In this document: positions 54,079-62,720 of the stretch, piece after piece
Layout of the letters: every line of letters begins with the position of its first letter
Position numbering within the stretch: the stretch's first letter is position 1
Assembly (NCBI GenBank): GCA_016708875.1
Contig: JADJFA010000008.1
Coordinates: forward strand, 124,001-188,000
Direction of reading: 5' to 3'
DNA: 64,000 nucleotides
DNA from: Lewinellaceae bacterium
Lineage (GTDB): Bacteria > Bacteroidota > Bacteroidia > Chitinophagales > Saprospiraceae
Notes under the pieces: generated by a model
What the model saw: the letters and a program-made list of their open reading frames with translations, nothing else
What the model was told of the DNA's origin: nothing
Databases searched by the model: none
Translations under genes and position numbers: made by a program

Positions 54079-56901
54079 ATGAAAATTCACCTGTCTTCCC
54101 TATTTATCTTAACCCAACTTTTTCTTTCCCTTTCTCTTTTTGGCCAAAATCCCTCGCGTGTCACCATCAAAGGCATGGTTTCAGACACCATGGGTGAAGT
54201 CACGGTATTCGCCACTGTGATGCTCCTGAACCCCAAGGACTCCACGCTCGTAAATTTTACCAGAAGCGGTAATGATGGCGAATTTTCCTTCAAAAACGTA
54301 AAAAACACCCCGTATTTGCTCAAGGTATCCTATGTTGGGCACTTGCCTTTACAGCAATATTTGCCCGCTTCAGCGACGGAAACAAACGACGTTGGTACAC
54401 TGAAAATCAAGCCTATTACCTCAGAATTGCTTGAAGTAGTGGTACGCGCAGCAAAGGCAACTCTAAGCATCCGAGGCGACACGATCGAATATGATGCATC
54501 CTCTTTCAAAGTGCCCCCTGGCTCTACTGTGGAAGATTTGCTGCGGCGGCTACCGGGTATTGACGTGGACGCAGATGGTAATATTAAAGCCCAGGGCAGG
54601 GACGTGAAACGGGTGTACGTGGACGGAAAAACCTTTTTTGGCGATGATCCCAAGGCAGCAACCAAAAACCTGGGCGCAGAGACCATTTCAAAAGTTCAGG
54701 TGTACAACGAATCCTCCGAACAGTCCAAACTGACGGGCGTTGACGACGGTAAAAAAGAAAAGGCGATGAACCTCGAACTCAAAGAGGAGTACAAAAAAGG
54801 CTCGTTTGGCAAACTTACTGCCGCGGTAGGTACCGAAGAGCGCTGGGCCGGACGTGGGAGTTTCAACCGTTTCAACAAAAAAGAACAACTCTCATTCATT
54901 GGATTTGGCAACAACATCAACCAAACTGGGGTGAACTGGGAAGATTATGGCGAATTCAAGGGACAAAACACCTTTGGCGATCATGATAATGGGGATTTTG
55001 GCTTTGGCGGAGGTCGGCGTTTCTATATGATCGGTGGCGGCGGCGACGATTCCCCTTTCAACAACTTCGATGGGCGCGGGTTTACGACGAATTATGGAGG
55101 TGGCGCCAACTACAATTATGACCATAAAAAAGTAAAGTTCAACGCCAGTTACTTCTACAAGGAAACCAGCCTAGATCTTGAACAATCCACCGACCGCCAG
55201 AGCTTTTTGCCCGACACCACTTTTTTCAATGATGAAACCTTGGCCAAAGCAGATTTTCGTGGCAGTCACAGCATAAGCACACGGCTGAACTACGATATTG
55301 ACTCAAGCGATTTGATTATCCTGAAATTAGAAAGTCGTTTTAGCAACTCCAATTCAGCGACCCTTGAAAATCAGATTTTTTCGGACGAATCGCGCGTAGA
55401 GACAAATAGCCTGACACTTGAAAATGGAAGCCAGTTAGATGCCTGGCGGGTCCTGGGTTCAGCCATTTATCGCCACCGTTTTAAGAAAAAAGGTCGCTCG
55501 TTTGCGCTTAGTGCGGGTTATAACGACAGCCAATCTGACGGCTCAGAAACCCTGTCTTCCAGCAACCAATTCCTAGGTACAGGGGGAATTACCCAAATCC
55601 GGCTGTTTAATTCCAACACCAACCACACAAGTCAATTGAAATCGAGCGCACTCTTTACCGAACCGCTTGCCAAAAAATGGTTTTCAGAAACCTTTGTCAA
55701 CTTTAGCCAAACCGAGAACGAGGTGAACCGCCCCACAGGCGATCCGGAAAACAACAATCAGCGCATTGACAGCCTCAGCATTTATTACGAACAAGAAGTG
55801 CAGTATGCCCGTATAGGCTCTAGTGTCCGGTATTCCAACAATGGACTGAATGCCTCCGCCGGCCTTGCCGCCCAACATCTCCAACTCGGCGGCGCATATT
55901 CGGTGGACAAAGGCTTGCCTCCCTTGGCTGATCCATTGACTCAAAAGTATTTCAACCTTATCCCTAATATTGAGTTGGAATACCAACTGCCAAACGATAT
56001 GTGGATTAGCAGCAATTACAGTTACAGCGTGACAGAGCCGCAGTTCAGTGATCTTCAGCCAGTGCCCATAGTCACTAACCCGCTCTACCGCAGGGAAGGC
56101 AATCCGGACCTGCAACCTCAGCGTTCACACAGCATTGGAGCAAACATACACTATTGGAATTCTGGCACGATGGCAAACTTTGGTGTTGGAGTTGATTATG
56201 ATCTTTATGACAGCCAAATCGTTTACAGTCAGACGATTGAGTTCCTTGACTCCCTCGGTGCTCGTACCACCACAAGACCTGAAAACGTGTCTGGCGGCCG
56301 AAGTCTAAACACTTATGTATGGTCTAACATCCCAATCATCAAAACCAAACTCACTTTCAATTTCAACCCTAGCATTTATGTCAATCGTTCGCCTTCGTTT
56401 ATAAATGGCGAGGAAAACGAGACCTTTAATCAGAATTACAACCTGCGCCTGGGCTTCAACTACACACCAACGCCAAAACTCATAGCCGGGCTTAGCGGCA
56501 ATGCCCGAATCAATAATATTAGTTATTCTGTACAAAGTGAGCAAAACCAGAAAATCCGGAGCTACGGCTCAGACGCTTCGATCAAATGGCAATTTTGGGA
56601 CAAAATGTTTTTGGAAAGCAATTTCAACTATAACTTGTTCCAGAACGAACGCTTCGGATTCGACCAAAGTACTGCTATCTGGAATGCTTCGCTGCGCCGG
56701 CTTTTTGGCAAAAACAACCGAATCGAACTTCGGCTCGCAGCCTTTGATCTGCTCAATCAACGCCTAAACATCCAGCAAAGCGGCTCGCAAAACTTCGTCA
56801 TTAATTCCACGGCTCCCACCTTGGCGCGGTATTTCATGCTCAGCGTATCTTACAACGTGCGTGGGTACGAGAACAAATTGAAGAAAAACGATTGGTGGTA
56901 G
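54079..56901 (+). CDS. Outer-membrane beta-barrel receptor (CarboxypepD_reg, plug, OMP_b-brl_3)
   Basis: From the ATG at 54079 the protein has 940 residues and an intact frame. It has a signal peptide (MKIHLSSLFILTQLFLSLSLFG), a carboxypeptidase-like regulatory domain (about 25-110; VTIKGMVSDTMGEVTVFATV, LKVSYVGHLP), and a plug-like domain (about 120-230; STVEDLLRRLPGIDVDADG, VYVDGKTFFGDDPKAATKNL). A Gly/Asp-rich insertion (about 295-350) precedes a long C-terminal barrel. It belongs to the outer membrane beta-barrel family related to TonB-dependent receptors without SusD partner. Ligand unknown. Upstream starts from 53920 only add sequence without conservation. Confidence 0.88.
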   Translation: MKIHLSSLFILTQLFLSLSLFGQNPSRVTIKGMVSDTMGEVTVFATVMLLNPKDSTLVNFTRSGNDGEFSFKNVKNTPYLLKVSYVGHLPLQQYLPASATETNDVGTLKIKPITSELLEVVVRAAKATLSIRGDTIEYDASSFKVPPGSTVEDLLRRLPGIDVDADGNIKAQGRDVKRVYVDGKTFFGDDPKAATKNLGAETISKVQVYNESSEQSKLTGVDDGKKEKAMNLELKEEYKKGSFGKLTAAVGTEERWAGRGSFNRFNKKEQLSFIGFGNNINQTGVNWEDYGEFKGQNTFGDHDNGDFGFGGGRRFYMIGGGGDDSPFNNFDGRGFTTNYGGGANYNYDHKKVKFNASYFYKETSLDLEQSTDRQSFLPDTTFFNDETLAKADFRGSHSISTRLNYDIDSSDLIILKLESRFSNSNSATLENQIFSDESRVETNSLTLENGSQLDAWRVLGSAIYRHRFKKKGRSFALSAGYNDSQSDGSETLSSSNQFLGTGGITQIRLFNSNTNHTSQLKSSALFTEPLAKKWFSETFVNFSQTENEVNRPTGDPENNNQRIDSLSIYYEQEVQYARIGSSVRYSNNGLNASAGLAAQHLQLGGAYSVDKGLPPLADPLTQKYFNLIPNIELEYQLPNDMWISSNYSYSVTEPQFSDLQPVPIVTNPLYRREGNPDLQPQRSHSIGANIHYWNSGTMANFGVGVDYDLYDSQIVYSQTIEFLDSLGARTTTRPENVSGGRSLNTYVWSNIPIIKTKLTFNFNPSIYVNRSPSFINGEENETFNQNYNLRLGFNYTPTPKLIAGLSGNARINNISYSVQSEQNQKIRSYGSDASIKWQFWDKMFLESNFNYNLFQNERFGFDQSTAIWNASLRRLFGKNNRIELRLAAFDLLNQRLNIQQSGSQNFVINSTAPTLARYFMLSVSYNVRGYENKLKKNDWW

Positions 56902-56910
56902 ATTTTACCC

Positions 56911-56998
56911 TAATTTTAACCACAAAAGGCACAAAAGGACACAAAAGTATCGCGATACGGTCTTTTGTGTCCTTTTGTGCCTTTTGTGGTTAAAATTA
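56911..56998. repeat. Perfect 37-bp inverted repeat with palindromic loop
   Basis: Arm 56911-56947 and arm 56962-56998 are exact reverse complements (37 of 37). The arms are made of CACAAAAGG/CACAAAAGGA words. The loop region includes the 12-bp palindrome GTATCGCGATAC. It follows the outer-membrane receptor gene, 9 bp after its stop. Confidence 0.95.
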
Positions 56999-57110
56999 TG
57001 TCAAGTTTGATGTTGCAACAGACCGGACACAACCCCGGGTAAAAATATGGCCTATGAAACCCGTGTTCAAAACCTGACCCGGAAGTAACAATTTTTAAAA
57101 CCAGACTCCG

Positions 57111-57255
57111 TTTTACCCGCCATAGCGCGAAGCGCGAAGGCGGGTTTTTCATTAACCACATTTTTACCCGTCATAACGCGAAGCGCGAAGGCGGGTTTTT
57201 CATTAACCACATTTTTACCCGCCATAGCGCGAAGCGCGAAGGCGGGTTTCTCATT
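57111..57255. repeat. Three-unit 51-bp tandem array of a hairpin element
   Basis: Units start at 57111, 57162 and 57213 with a period of 51 bp. Each holds TTTTACCCGCC(A)T...GCGAAGGCGGGT, in which ACCCGCC pairs with GGCGGGT, followed by TTTCATTAACCACA. Unit 2 carries a CGCC to CGTC change. Related single copies lie at 7356-7582 and, in the other orientation, at 62658-62690. The ATG of the next gene (57272) is 17 bp past the array. Confidence 0.9.
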
Positions 57256-57271
57256 GTCTCCATTCACACCT

Positions 57272-58222
57272 ATGTCTTTCAAAATCAAACTGTTTGCTTC
57301 CCTTTTCTTTTTTATTCCTTTGGCACTTTCTGCACAAAAAAAGCCAAAGGTTGAACCTGCTGGCCAGCCTACGGAAGAAGCGATCCAGATGTTGCAGGGC
57401 CTCGAAGACACGCTGGGTGTGCTGGGTTATGCCATAGTAAATGATTCAATCGAAGCAGAACGTTTTGCGGCCTGCCGGGTCTTCATCACAACGCTCGTGC
57501 GGGCCTTGAAAATCGAGAACTCCTTCAAATTTCCCTTCGAACAGCTGCGCAGTGTATCCATTTTGACCCCGCCTGACAGTAGTTTTCGCATATTTACCTG
57601 GCAACTTTTTGTCAATGATTCTACCTACCGCTATTACGGAACCATTCAAATGAACGAGCGGAAACTGAAATTGCACCCACTCATTGACCGAAGTTTTGAG
57701 TTAGACTATTTCCCAGCTCAGGAACAACTTCCCGCCGACCGATGGTATGGGGCATTGTACTACAATCTCCGGCAATTTGATACCCGTCAAGGCCGCAAAT
57801 ACCTATTGTTTGGATACGATGCTTTTGAGTTTTTTGAAAAAAGGAAGTTGCTGGATGTCTTGAACTTCGACAAGGAGGGAGTCCCGATTTTTGGAGCGCC
57901 TGTTTTTGAACAAGAGGAGGAACTGCCCAAATCCCGCATCTATGTGCAGTATTCTGCAGATGCTATTGTAAAAATGAATTGGGACGAGCAATACAAAATG
58001 GTTCTTTTCGACCATCTTATCCCCCTGGCCAGCCCTTATGGGCGAGGAACGACCAGCGTACCCGATGGAAGTTACGATGGATATAAATTCGAAAAAGGGC
58101 GCTGGAAATATGTCGACAAGGTTTTTGACGACAAGCAAAAAGACGTGCCATTCCCTGAGCCAATATTGGATGGCAGAAAAGAGAAGGATATTTTGGGGAA
58201 GAAAAAGAAAAACAAGGGCTGA
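57272..58222 (+). CDS. Secreted protein of unknown function
   Basis: From the ATG at 57272 the protein has 316 residues with a signal peptide (MSFKIKLFASLFFFIPLALSAQ). The mature part is about 290 residues with strands such as FRIFTWQLFVNDSTYRYYGT, RWYGALYYNLRQFDTRQGRK and YLLFGYDAFEFFEKRKLLDV, and a basic C-terminus (KKKKNKG). It appears to be a conserved Bacteroidota periplasmic protein; no enzyme motif is evident. It sits between a repeat array and an inverted repeat, alone in its direction. Confidence 0.75.
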   Translation: MSFKIKLFASLFFFIPLALSAQKKPKVEPAGQPTEEAIQMLQGLEDTLGVLGYAIVNDSIEAERFAACRVFITTLVRALKIENSFKFPFEQLRSVSILTPPDSSFRIFTWQLFVNDSTYRYYGTIQMNERKLKLHPLIDRSFELDYFPAQEQLPADRWYGALYYNLRQFDTRQGRKYLLFGYDAFEFFEKRKLLDVLNFDKEGVPIFGAPVFEQEEELPKSRIYVQYSADAIVKMNWDEQYKMVLFDHLIPLASPYGRGTTSVPDGSYDGYKFEKGRWKYVDKVFDDKQKDVPFPEPILDGRKEKDILGKKKKNKG

Positions 58223-58230
58223 TAGCCAAG

Positions 58231-58310
58231 TTTCACACAACGACACAACGACACAACGTTTTAACCTTATTCATTATCAAAGAGTTGTGTCATCGTGGCG
58301 TTGTGTGAAA
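58231..58310. repeat. Inverted repeat with ACACAACG words, copy A
   Basis: The arms 58231-58257 and 58284-58310 pair at about 24 of 27 positions (TTTCACACAACGACACAACG...). It lies between convergent genes ending at 58222 (+) and 58324 (-). The arm core is shared with the element at 61630-61720. Confidence 0.88.
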
Positions 58311-58323
58311 TAATTTTGTCCGA

Positions 58324-58999
58324 CTATTTAAAAATCACATCCTTCGACTTCGCACGATACACCCCCGCTCCGTATCCGCCCGCTCCCGTTGCTTCCATTA
58401 GCGCTGGCGAAAAACGCCGTTCGAGATAAATCTTCCCTGGGCCTGCCCCCACTTTTTCGATCTTGTTCAATGGAACAATAAGGGCTGTAGCACCCGTTTC
58501 GATGGTAATTGCGGCCTGTGCATCGCCCTCGTTTTCGCCATTGATCCAGGTACCCACCACCTCATCCGCACCAAGCGCATTGCCCGTCCATGGGATGGTA
58601 AGCGCAGCCGTACGAACAATCGAATCTGGCATAACACCAAAGTCTATAGTGTTGATCGTCACTTCATTGTCAAACGCTTTACCCTCCGTGTCTTCCCAAT
58701 GGAAAGTGCCAGAGGGCTTCAAGCCAGCGTATTGTATTTCGTAATAAGACAGCAATTTGTTGAAGGGCAATTTGGTGCCCTCAAAACTCACTTCACTGGG
58801 AAGCCAGTTCTAGTAGTGTACCCGTAATGCTTCCAAACCGAAACCAGGCACGGACATAGGTTATGTCTGTGTTGGCATTGTAAAAAAGTTCGTAGTGGGT
58901 AAAAATCCTGTCTTGATTCACGTCGGCAGACGATTCGCGTTGACAAGAGGAAGCAATAAATAAGCTAAAAATGGAGAGAATGAAAAGAGTGTAACGCAT
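58324..58999 (-). pseudogene. Lipoprotein, one frameshift
   Basis: From the ATG at 58999 a lipoprotein signal (MRYTLFILSIFSLFIASSCQ, Cys19) is followed by FTHYELFYNANTDITYVRAW and a strand, then a frame change near 58800. The second frame gives SEVSFEGTKLPFNKLLSYYE, YEIQYAGLKPSGTFHWEDTE and a C-terminus GAGVYRAKSKDVIFK. The 676-nt span is one base over 225 codons, fitting a single insertion. The sequence reads as a beta-rich surface lipoprotein of unknown role. Confidence 0.65.
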
Positions 59000-59072
59000 A
59001 ATTAAGAGTGATTTGTTTGTCCAAGAACGATGGAATGCAACAGGTGTTACTACGTGATCTGGTAAAAAACTG

Positions 59073-61383
59073 TTAAAAACCTACCCTAAGTGTCGCCATC
59101 CAATGCCGCCCTGCCTGCGGAAAAAATCCGGCCTGATGGTACACATCGCCTCCCTCGGAACGGGTATAGGCATTGTCTGGACGCGCATCATAACCCGCCG
59201 AGATATATCTATACGCCCAGCCATTGGAGGCATATTTTTCATCAAAAATATTGTTGAGCGAAATGATCACATTGAGTTGTTTACCAATCACTTGTGTCAG
59301 ATCATAGTTCAAACGCAAATCACTGACAAAGTATCCGGGCAAGGAAGTCTGGGCATTGGAGGTATTGTCCAAAAATTGTTGGGAGACGTATTTACCGACG
59401 AGTGTAGCGGATACCTCGGATGCCTTTTTAGGCCACCGAGGTTTAAATGTCATCTCCCCTCTTGCTATAAAATTAGGAGAAAAAGCCAAATCAGTATTGC
59501 GGTGTATGATGGCTTCTTGCCCACCATTATCCCAATTGTCGCGGTATTCTGTGAATGATCTTATTTTGTTTTGACTGAATGCAGCACTTCCTGCTAGCGT
59601 GAGTAACGGCCCAATCTGGCCAGTGGCTTCTATTTCAAAACCGCTGCGCCAACTGTCCGGAACATTGGAGCGGATGTATGCGCCCACATCGTTGATGCGT
59701 CCATCCAGCACTAGTTGGTCGCGGTAGCGCATCCAAAAAAAGTTGGCAGAGGCCGTCCATTTTTCACCATTCCGGCGAAGACCAGTTTCGAGGTCGAGCA
59801 TACGTTCGGCGCGCGGACGACTGGCTGGAGTGCTTTGGGTAAAGTCATCCCGATTTGGCTCACGATGCCCAATCCCTAAAAAGGAATATGCCAGCCAGGT
59901 ATTTGAAAATGAATACGTTGCACCGATTTTTGGATTAAAAAAGTCCATTACCGCTGTTTGCTGCACGTTGTTTAATTCATTGTCAAAACCAAGAAAAACA
60001 TAGCGTACACTTCGAATTTGCAAGTCTAAAAAAGTGGAAAAATGCTGTGAAGGAGATGTTTCTATTTTGAGAAAAACATTCGCATCGCGTTTTTTTGCGG
60101 TGTTTTCATAGTACCGAAAATCATTGGGTGCTCCGGTGAAATACTCCGCCCAAATCACCTCACCGAAGTGTTTGCCCTCATATTGACTCCAGCCTCCCCC
60201 GAGTAAAAACGTTGGTTTCCAGTTAAATTCAGGCAACCAACGTAACGCAAATGTCCCGCCGTAAAAGTCATTGTCCAGCCAGCGCCGGCGTACTAAATCC
60301 ATCGGAGGGATTATGGTATCTATTTGAAAACCAAGGGGAAGACCGTACTCAGAAATGTTCTGGTCGGCCTTGTATTGCTCAAAAAAACCGAAGCCTGTTG
60401 TGTAATGGCCATTGAGTTGCAAATGCAATTTAGGCGAGAGTACGCGCTTGTAATGCCCTAAAAAATGGCGTTGCGTGTAGTTGTCCACTTCATTAGGGTA
60501 GGCAGAGCCAGGGCGTTCAGTTCCAGCCGTGTTGAAGGTTCTAAGGCTTTCATTTTCAAGATATTGCGCTGGAAGACCGTTCCAGGCCTGGTACGTAATC
60601 TCCTTGCCGGAAAGCAGGTGAAACTGGGCGGATTGGTGGTCATCAAGGTATGACCCACTGAGATGGATTGCCTCCATATTCGCAGTGGCTCGATCCACGT
60701 AGCCGTCGGAATATATGCCCGATACCCGGGCCGTGAAGGCCACTTTTCCACCCAGAATTCCAGTTCCGACCAGCAACGAGTGCTTGCGCGTCCCAAACGA
60801 CCCAAGCGTGTTGGTCAAAGTAGCAAAGCGCTCCGTTTCTATTTTGGAAAGATCCAGGTTCACACTTGCGCCAAAAGCCCCCGCTCCATTGGTACTTGTG
60901 CCCACACCACGTTGCACCTGTATCTCCGAGGCACTAGCGGCCAAATCCGGCAAATCTACCCAAAAAACGCCCTGACTCTCAGCATCATTAAGGGTAAACC
61001 ATTGATAGTCACATTAATACGAGTAGGGTCACTGCCTCGAATGCGCAATCCGGTATAGCCTGTCCCAACTCCTCCATCAGACGTTTCCACCAATGAAGGC
61101 ACGGCAGAAAGCAGGTACGGAATGTCCTGTGCGTGGTATTGTTTGCCGATTTTTTCGGCGGTAAAATTGGAGTGCGGCACGGGGCTTTTGCTATCTGTGC
61201 GTGTGGCCTGCACGACCATTTCTGGTAAAAGGGTGATTGGTGATTGGTTAATTGGTGACTGGTTTACTCCTTCCTTTACGCCAGCCATGGCGGCGCGGTA
61301 AATTGGTGATTGGTAGTATCCGATTGCGCTGAAAGTTGGAGGGAGAATAGCAATACAGCACAAATTGAACCGAGGGGGTTCAA
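59073..61383 (-). pseudogene. TonB-dependent receptor, predicted thiamin receptor, two frameshifts
   Basis: From a TTG at 61383 the signal peptide reads LNPLGSICAVLLFSLQLSAQ. The frame shifts near 61270 within a TCACCAAT-word repeat and again near 60955. The plug domain holds EMVVQATRTDSKSPVPHSNF, LRIRGSDPTRINVTINGLPL, and LAASASEIQVQRGVGTSTNG. A full 22-strand barrel follows, ending ARHWMATLRVGF-like. The TPP riboswitch upstream makes it the outer-membrane receptor for thiamin or a precursor. Its receptor core of 626 residues from 60953 is intact. Confidence 0.85.
61205..61320 (-). repeat. TCACCAAT-word repeats inside the receptor 5' region
   Basis: On the plus strand GGTGATTGGTGATTGGTTAA near 61230 and AATTGGTGATTGG near 61301 repeat the word ATTGGTG. 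Translated on the minus strand this gives SPIN-QSPI-type runs between signal peptide and plug. One of the receptor's frameshifts falls here. The copies are in the same orientation, so this is a direct rather than inverted repeat. Confidence 0.6.
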
Positions 61384-61464
61384 TAGAGGCTTCCTCTGAT
61401 TCGAGGTGCGCGAAACAACAAATTGGAACATTAATAACTTTGAAATGAGTGAAACATCCGCCTA

Positions 61465-61499
61465 CCGAAGGGGCTTCGGAAGCGTAGTGATGCCACTAC
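61465..61499 (-). promoter_or_regulatory. Candidate expression platform of the TPP riboswitch
   Basis: Two compact hairpins lie just 3' of the riboswitch on the minus strand: GTAGTGGCATCACTAC (61499-61484) and CCGAAGCCCCTTCGG (61479-61465). They lie between the aptamer and the receptor start and are plausible switching elements. No T run follows, so control of translation start is more likely than termination. Confidence 0.5.
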
Positions 61500-61600
61500 C
61501 CCGTCTCAGTTCCTTACCCAAAATTACTTGGGCAAGTTCGATGGGTGTAATCTCAGTCCGCGCTGTTTGTTAAGAGACAATCAGGCGAACACCCCAATGA
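61500..61600 (-). promoter_or_regulatory. TPP (thiamin pyrophosphate) riboswitch
   Basis: On the minus strand the THI-box core is clear. GGGGTG (from 61595) opens P2, then CTGAGATTACACCC closes the first helix-junction, then GAACTTG...CCCAAGTAATTTTGGG replaces the P4/P5 stem, and TAAGGAA completes the conserved J2/4 region, followed by ACTGAG pairing with the 5' flank. Order and spacing match the TPP aptamer. It lies about 120 nt upstream of the TonB-dependent receptor on the same strand, and should switch the gene off when thiamin pyrophosphate is plentiful. Confidence 0.92.
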
Positions 61601-61629
61601 TTGGGTACAAAGGTCGGAAAAAGGCTGTG

Positions 61630-61720
61630 ATATTTCACACAACGCCACAACGACACAAACGAGCCATTTATAGAAATAGAGTTTCTAAACGTTGTGTCGT
61701 TGTTGCGTTGTGTGAAATAT
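61630..61720. repeat. Inverted repeat with ACACAACG words, copy B
   Basis: The arms 61630-61661 and 61690-61720 are nearly perfect complements (ATATTTCACACAACGCCACA...). The core is the same as in the element at 58231-58310. It lies between the end of the GLPGLI gene and the TPP riboswitch, both on the minus strand, so it could insulate the two transcription units. Confidence 0.9.
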
Positions 61721-61747
61721 ACGTTGCGTGAAATTTATCCGAGGAAA

Positions 61748-62521
61748 TCAGTACCGAATATCCCAAAAATAAGGTTGTTCCTCTTTAATCTTGTCATCAA
61801 TAACCTTTTTGAGCGCTGTGCGATATTCGGCTTCGGTTGATTTTTTACCCTTGAGTTTTTTGGGAAGCGCAAGTTCTGTGGTCAGTTTTTTAGCCTGGAT
61901 ACGGTCGGCGGAAACAACCATGGCGCCATTGTTCACATCTGCTTCCAGAATTAAGCCAGGAAGCCCGCAAAGTCGCTCCGGGCCACCGCTATGCGGAATA
62001 TCAAGCGCAAACCAGACAATTATTTTTTGCTCCTTGAGCGTATCTTCCCAACTGGCGTTCATGCAAAGATGTCCGGCTACCTCCTTCAGATCATTCAGGA
62101 TTTTCCAGTCCTGACAACGGAGAGAATCCTGCACCAAATAAGTTTTGCCTTGCATCACAAACGCATCATGGATTGTATTTTCGGCAAAATTGCGGGTGGT
62201 GAAAAATGTCTCCTTGCGCCAGGAATAACCCTCATCGTCGGGTTCGGCACGTTCCTCAGAATCAAGATATTTTGTTTGGTTTGGGTTGAAATGCAACAGG
62301 GTGTACACGCGCCATTCTGAACGGCTTCCCCACATGTAGGCAGCGCGTTCTTTGCGCTGTTTGCTCATGTAGGTAAGCGCCTCCATCTTTTTGGTCCAGT
62401 TGTGCGTTACCAGATAGCGAATGGTGCCTTCGGTGATTGGTTCAGGATTTGGTGTTTCCTGCGCAAAAGCGGCCGATTGGAAGGCAGTAATGACCAGGAG
62501 AAGCAAGAGAAGTTTTTGCAT
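61748..62521 (-). CDS. GLPGLI family protein
   Basis: From the ATG at 62521 the protein has 257 residues with a signal peptide (MQKLLLLLLVITAFQSAAFA). The family-naming motif is seen as LCGLPGLILEA (about residue 190), preceded by the typical IVWFALDIPHSGGPERL. GLPGLI proteins are periplasmic or surface proteins of Bacteroidota with no known activity, often encoded near TonB-dependent receptors, as here. An in-frame TTG 15 bp upstream is a weaker start. Confidence 0.9.
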   Translation of the reverse strand: MQKLLLLLLVITAFQSAAFAQETPNPEPITEGTIRYLVTHNWTKKMEALTYMSKQRKERAAYMWGSRSEWRVYTLLHFNPNQTKYLDSEERAEPDDEGYSWRKETFFTTRNFAENTIHDAFVMQGKTYLVQDSLRCQDWKILNDLKEVAGHLCMNASWEDTLKEQKIIVWFALDIPHSGGPERLCGLPGLILEADVNNGAMVVSADRIQAKKLTTELALPKKLKGKKSTEAEYRTALKKVIDDKIKEEQPYFWDIRY

Positions 62522-62657
62522 AAAATTGGATTTCAATAAGTTTCAAACAAAGTAAACGAATGCCCAAACACGTTTCGAGCAGTTTTATTTTTTTAGAAGG
62601 AAAAATGGTGGCCGCCTACAATAAAGGAAAGGTGGGTAAACCTGCCAACTACCACTG

Positions 62658-62690
62658 CCCCCACCTTCGCTAAAGCTTCGGCGGGTAAAA
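62658..62690 (-). repeat. Single copy of the ACCCGCC hairpin element
   Basis: On the minus strand it reads TTTTACCCGCCGAAGCTTTA then GCGAAGGTGGGGG, the same plan as the 57111 array units. It lies between the divergent GLPGLI and pyrF genes, 31 bp from the pyrF start. Confidence 0.7.
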
Positions 62691-62720
62691 CTGCTACTAC
62701 ATTCTCCCTACCTTCGCGCC

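Noticed and set aside
57111..57255. Possible CRISPR array (regular 51-bp period)
   Set aside because: The intervals between hairpins are themselves nearly identical, there are only three units and no cas gene; it is a plain tandem repeat.
57067..57411. Minus-strand repeat protein (NEKPAFALRAMAGK units)
   Set aside because: It is a by-product of the 51-bp DNA repeat, whose period is a multiple of three; it runs antisense into the secreted-protein gene and has no protein-like context.
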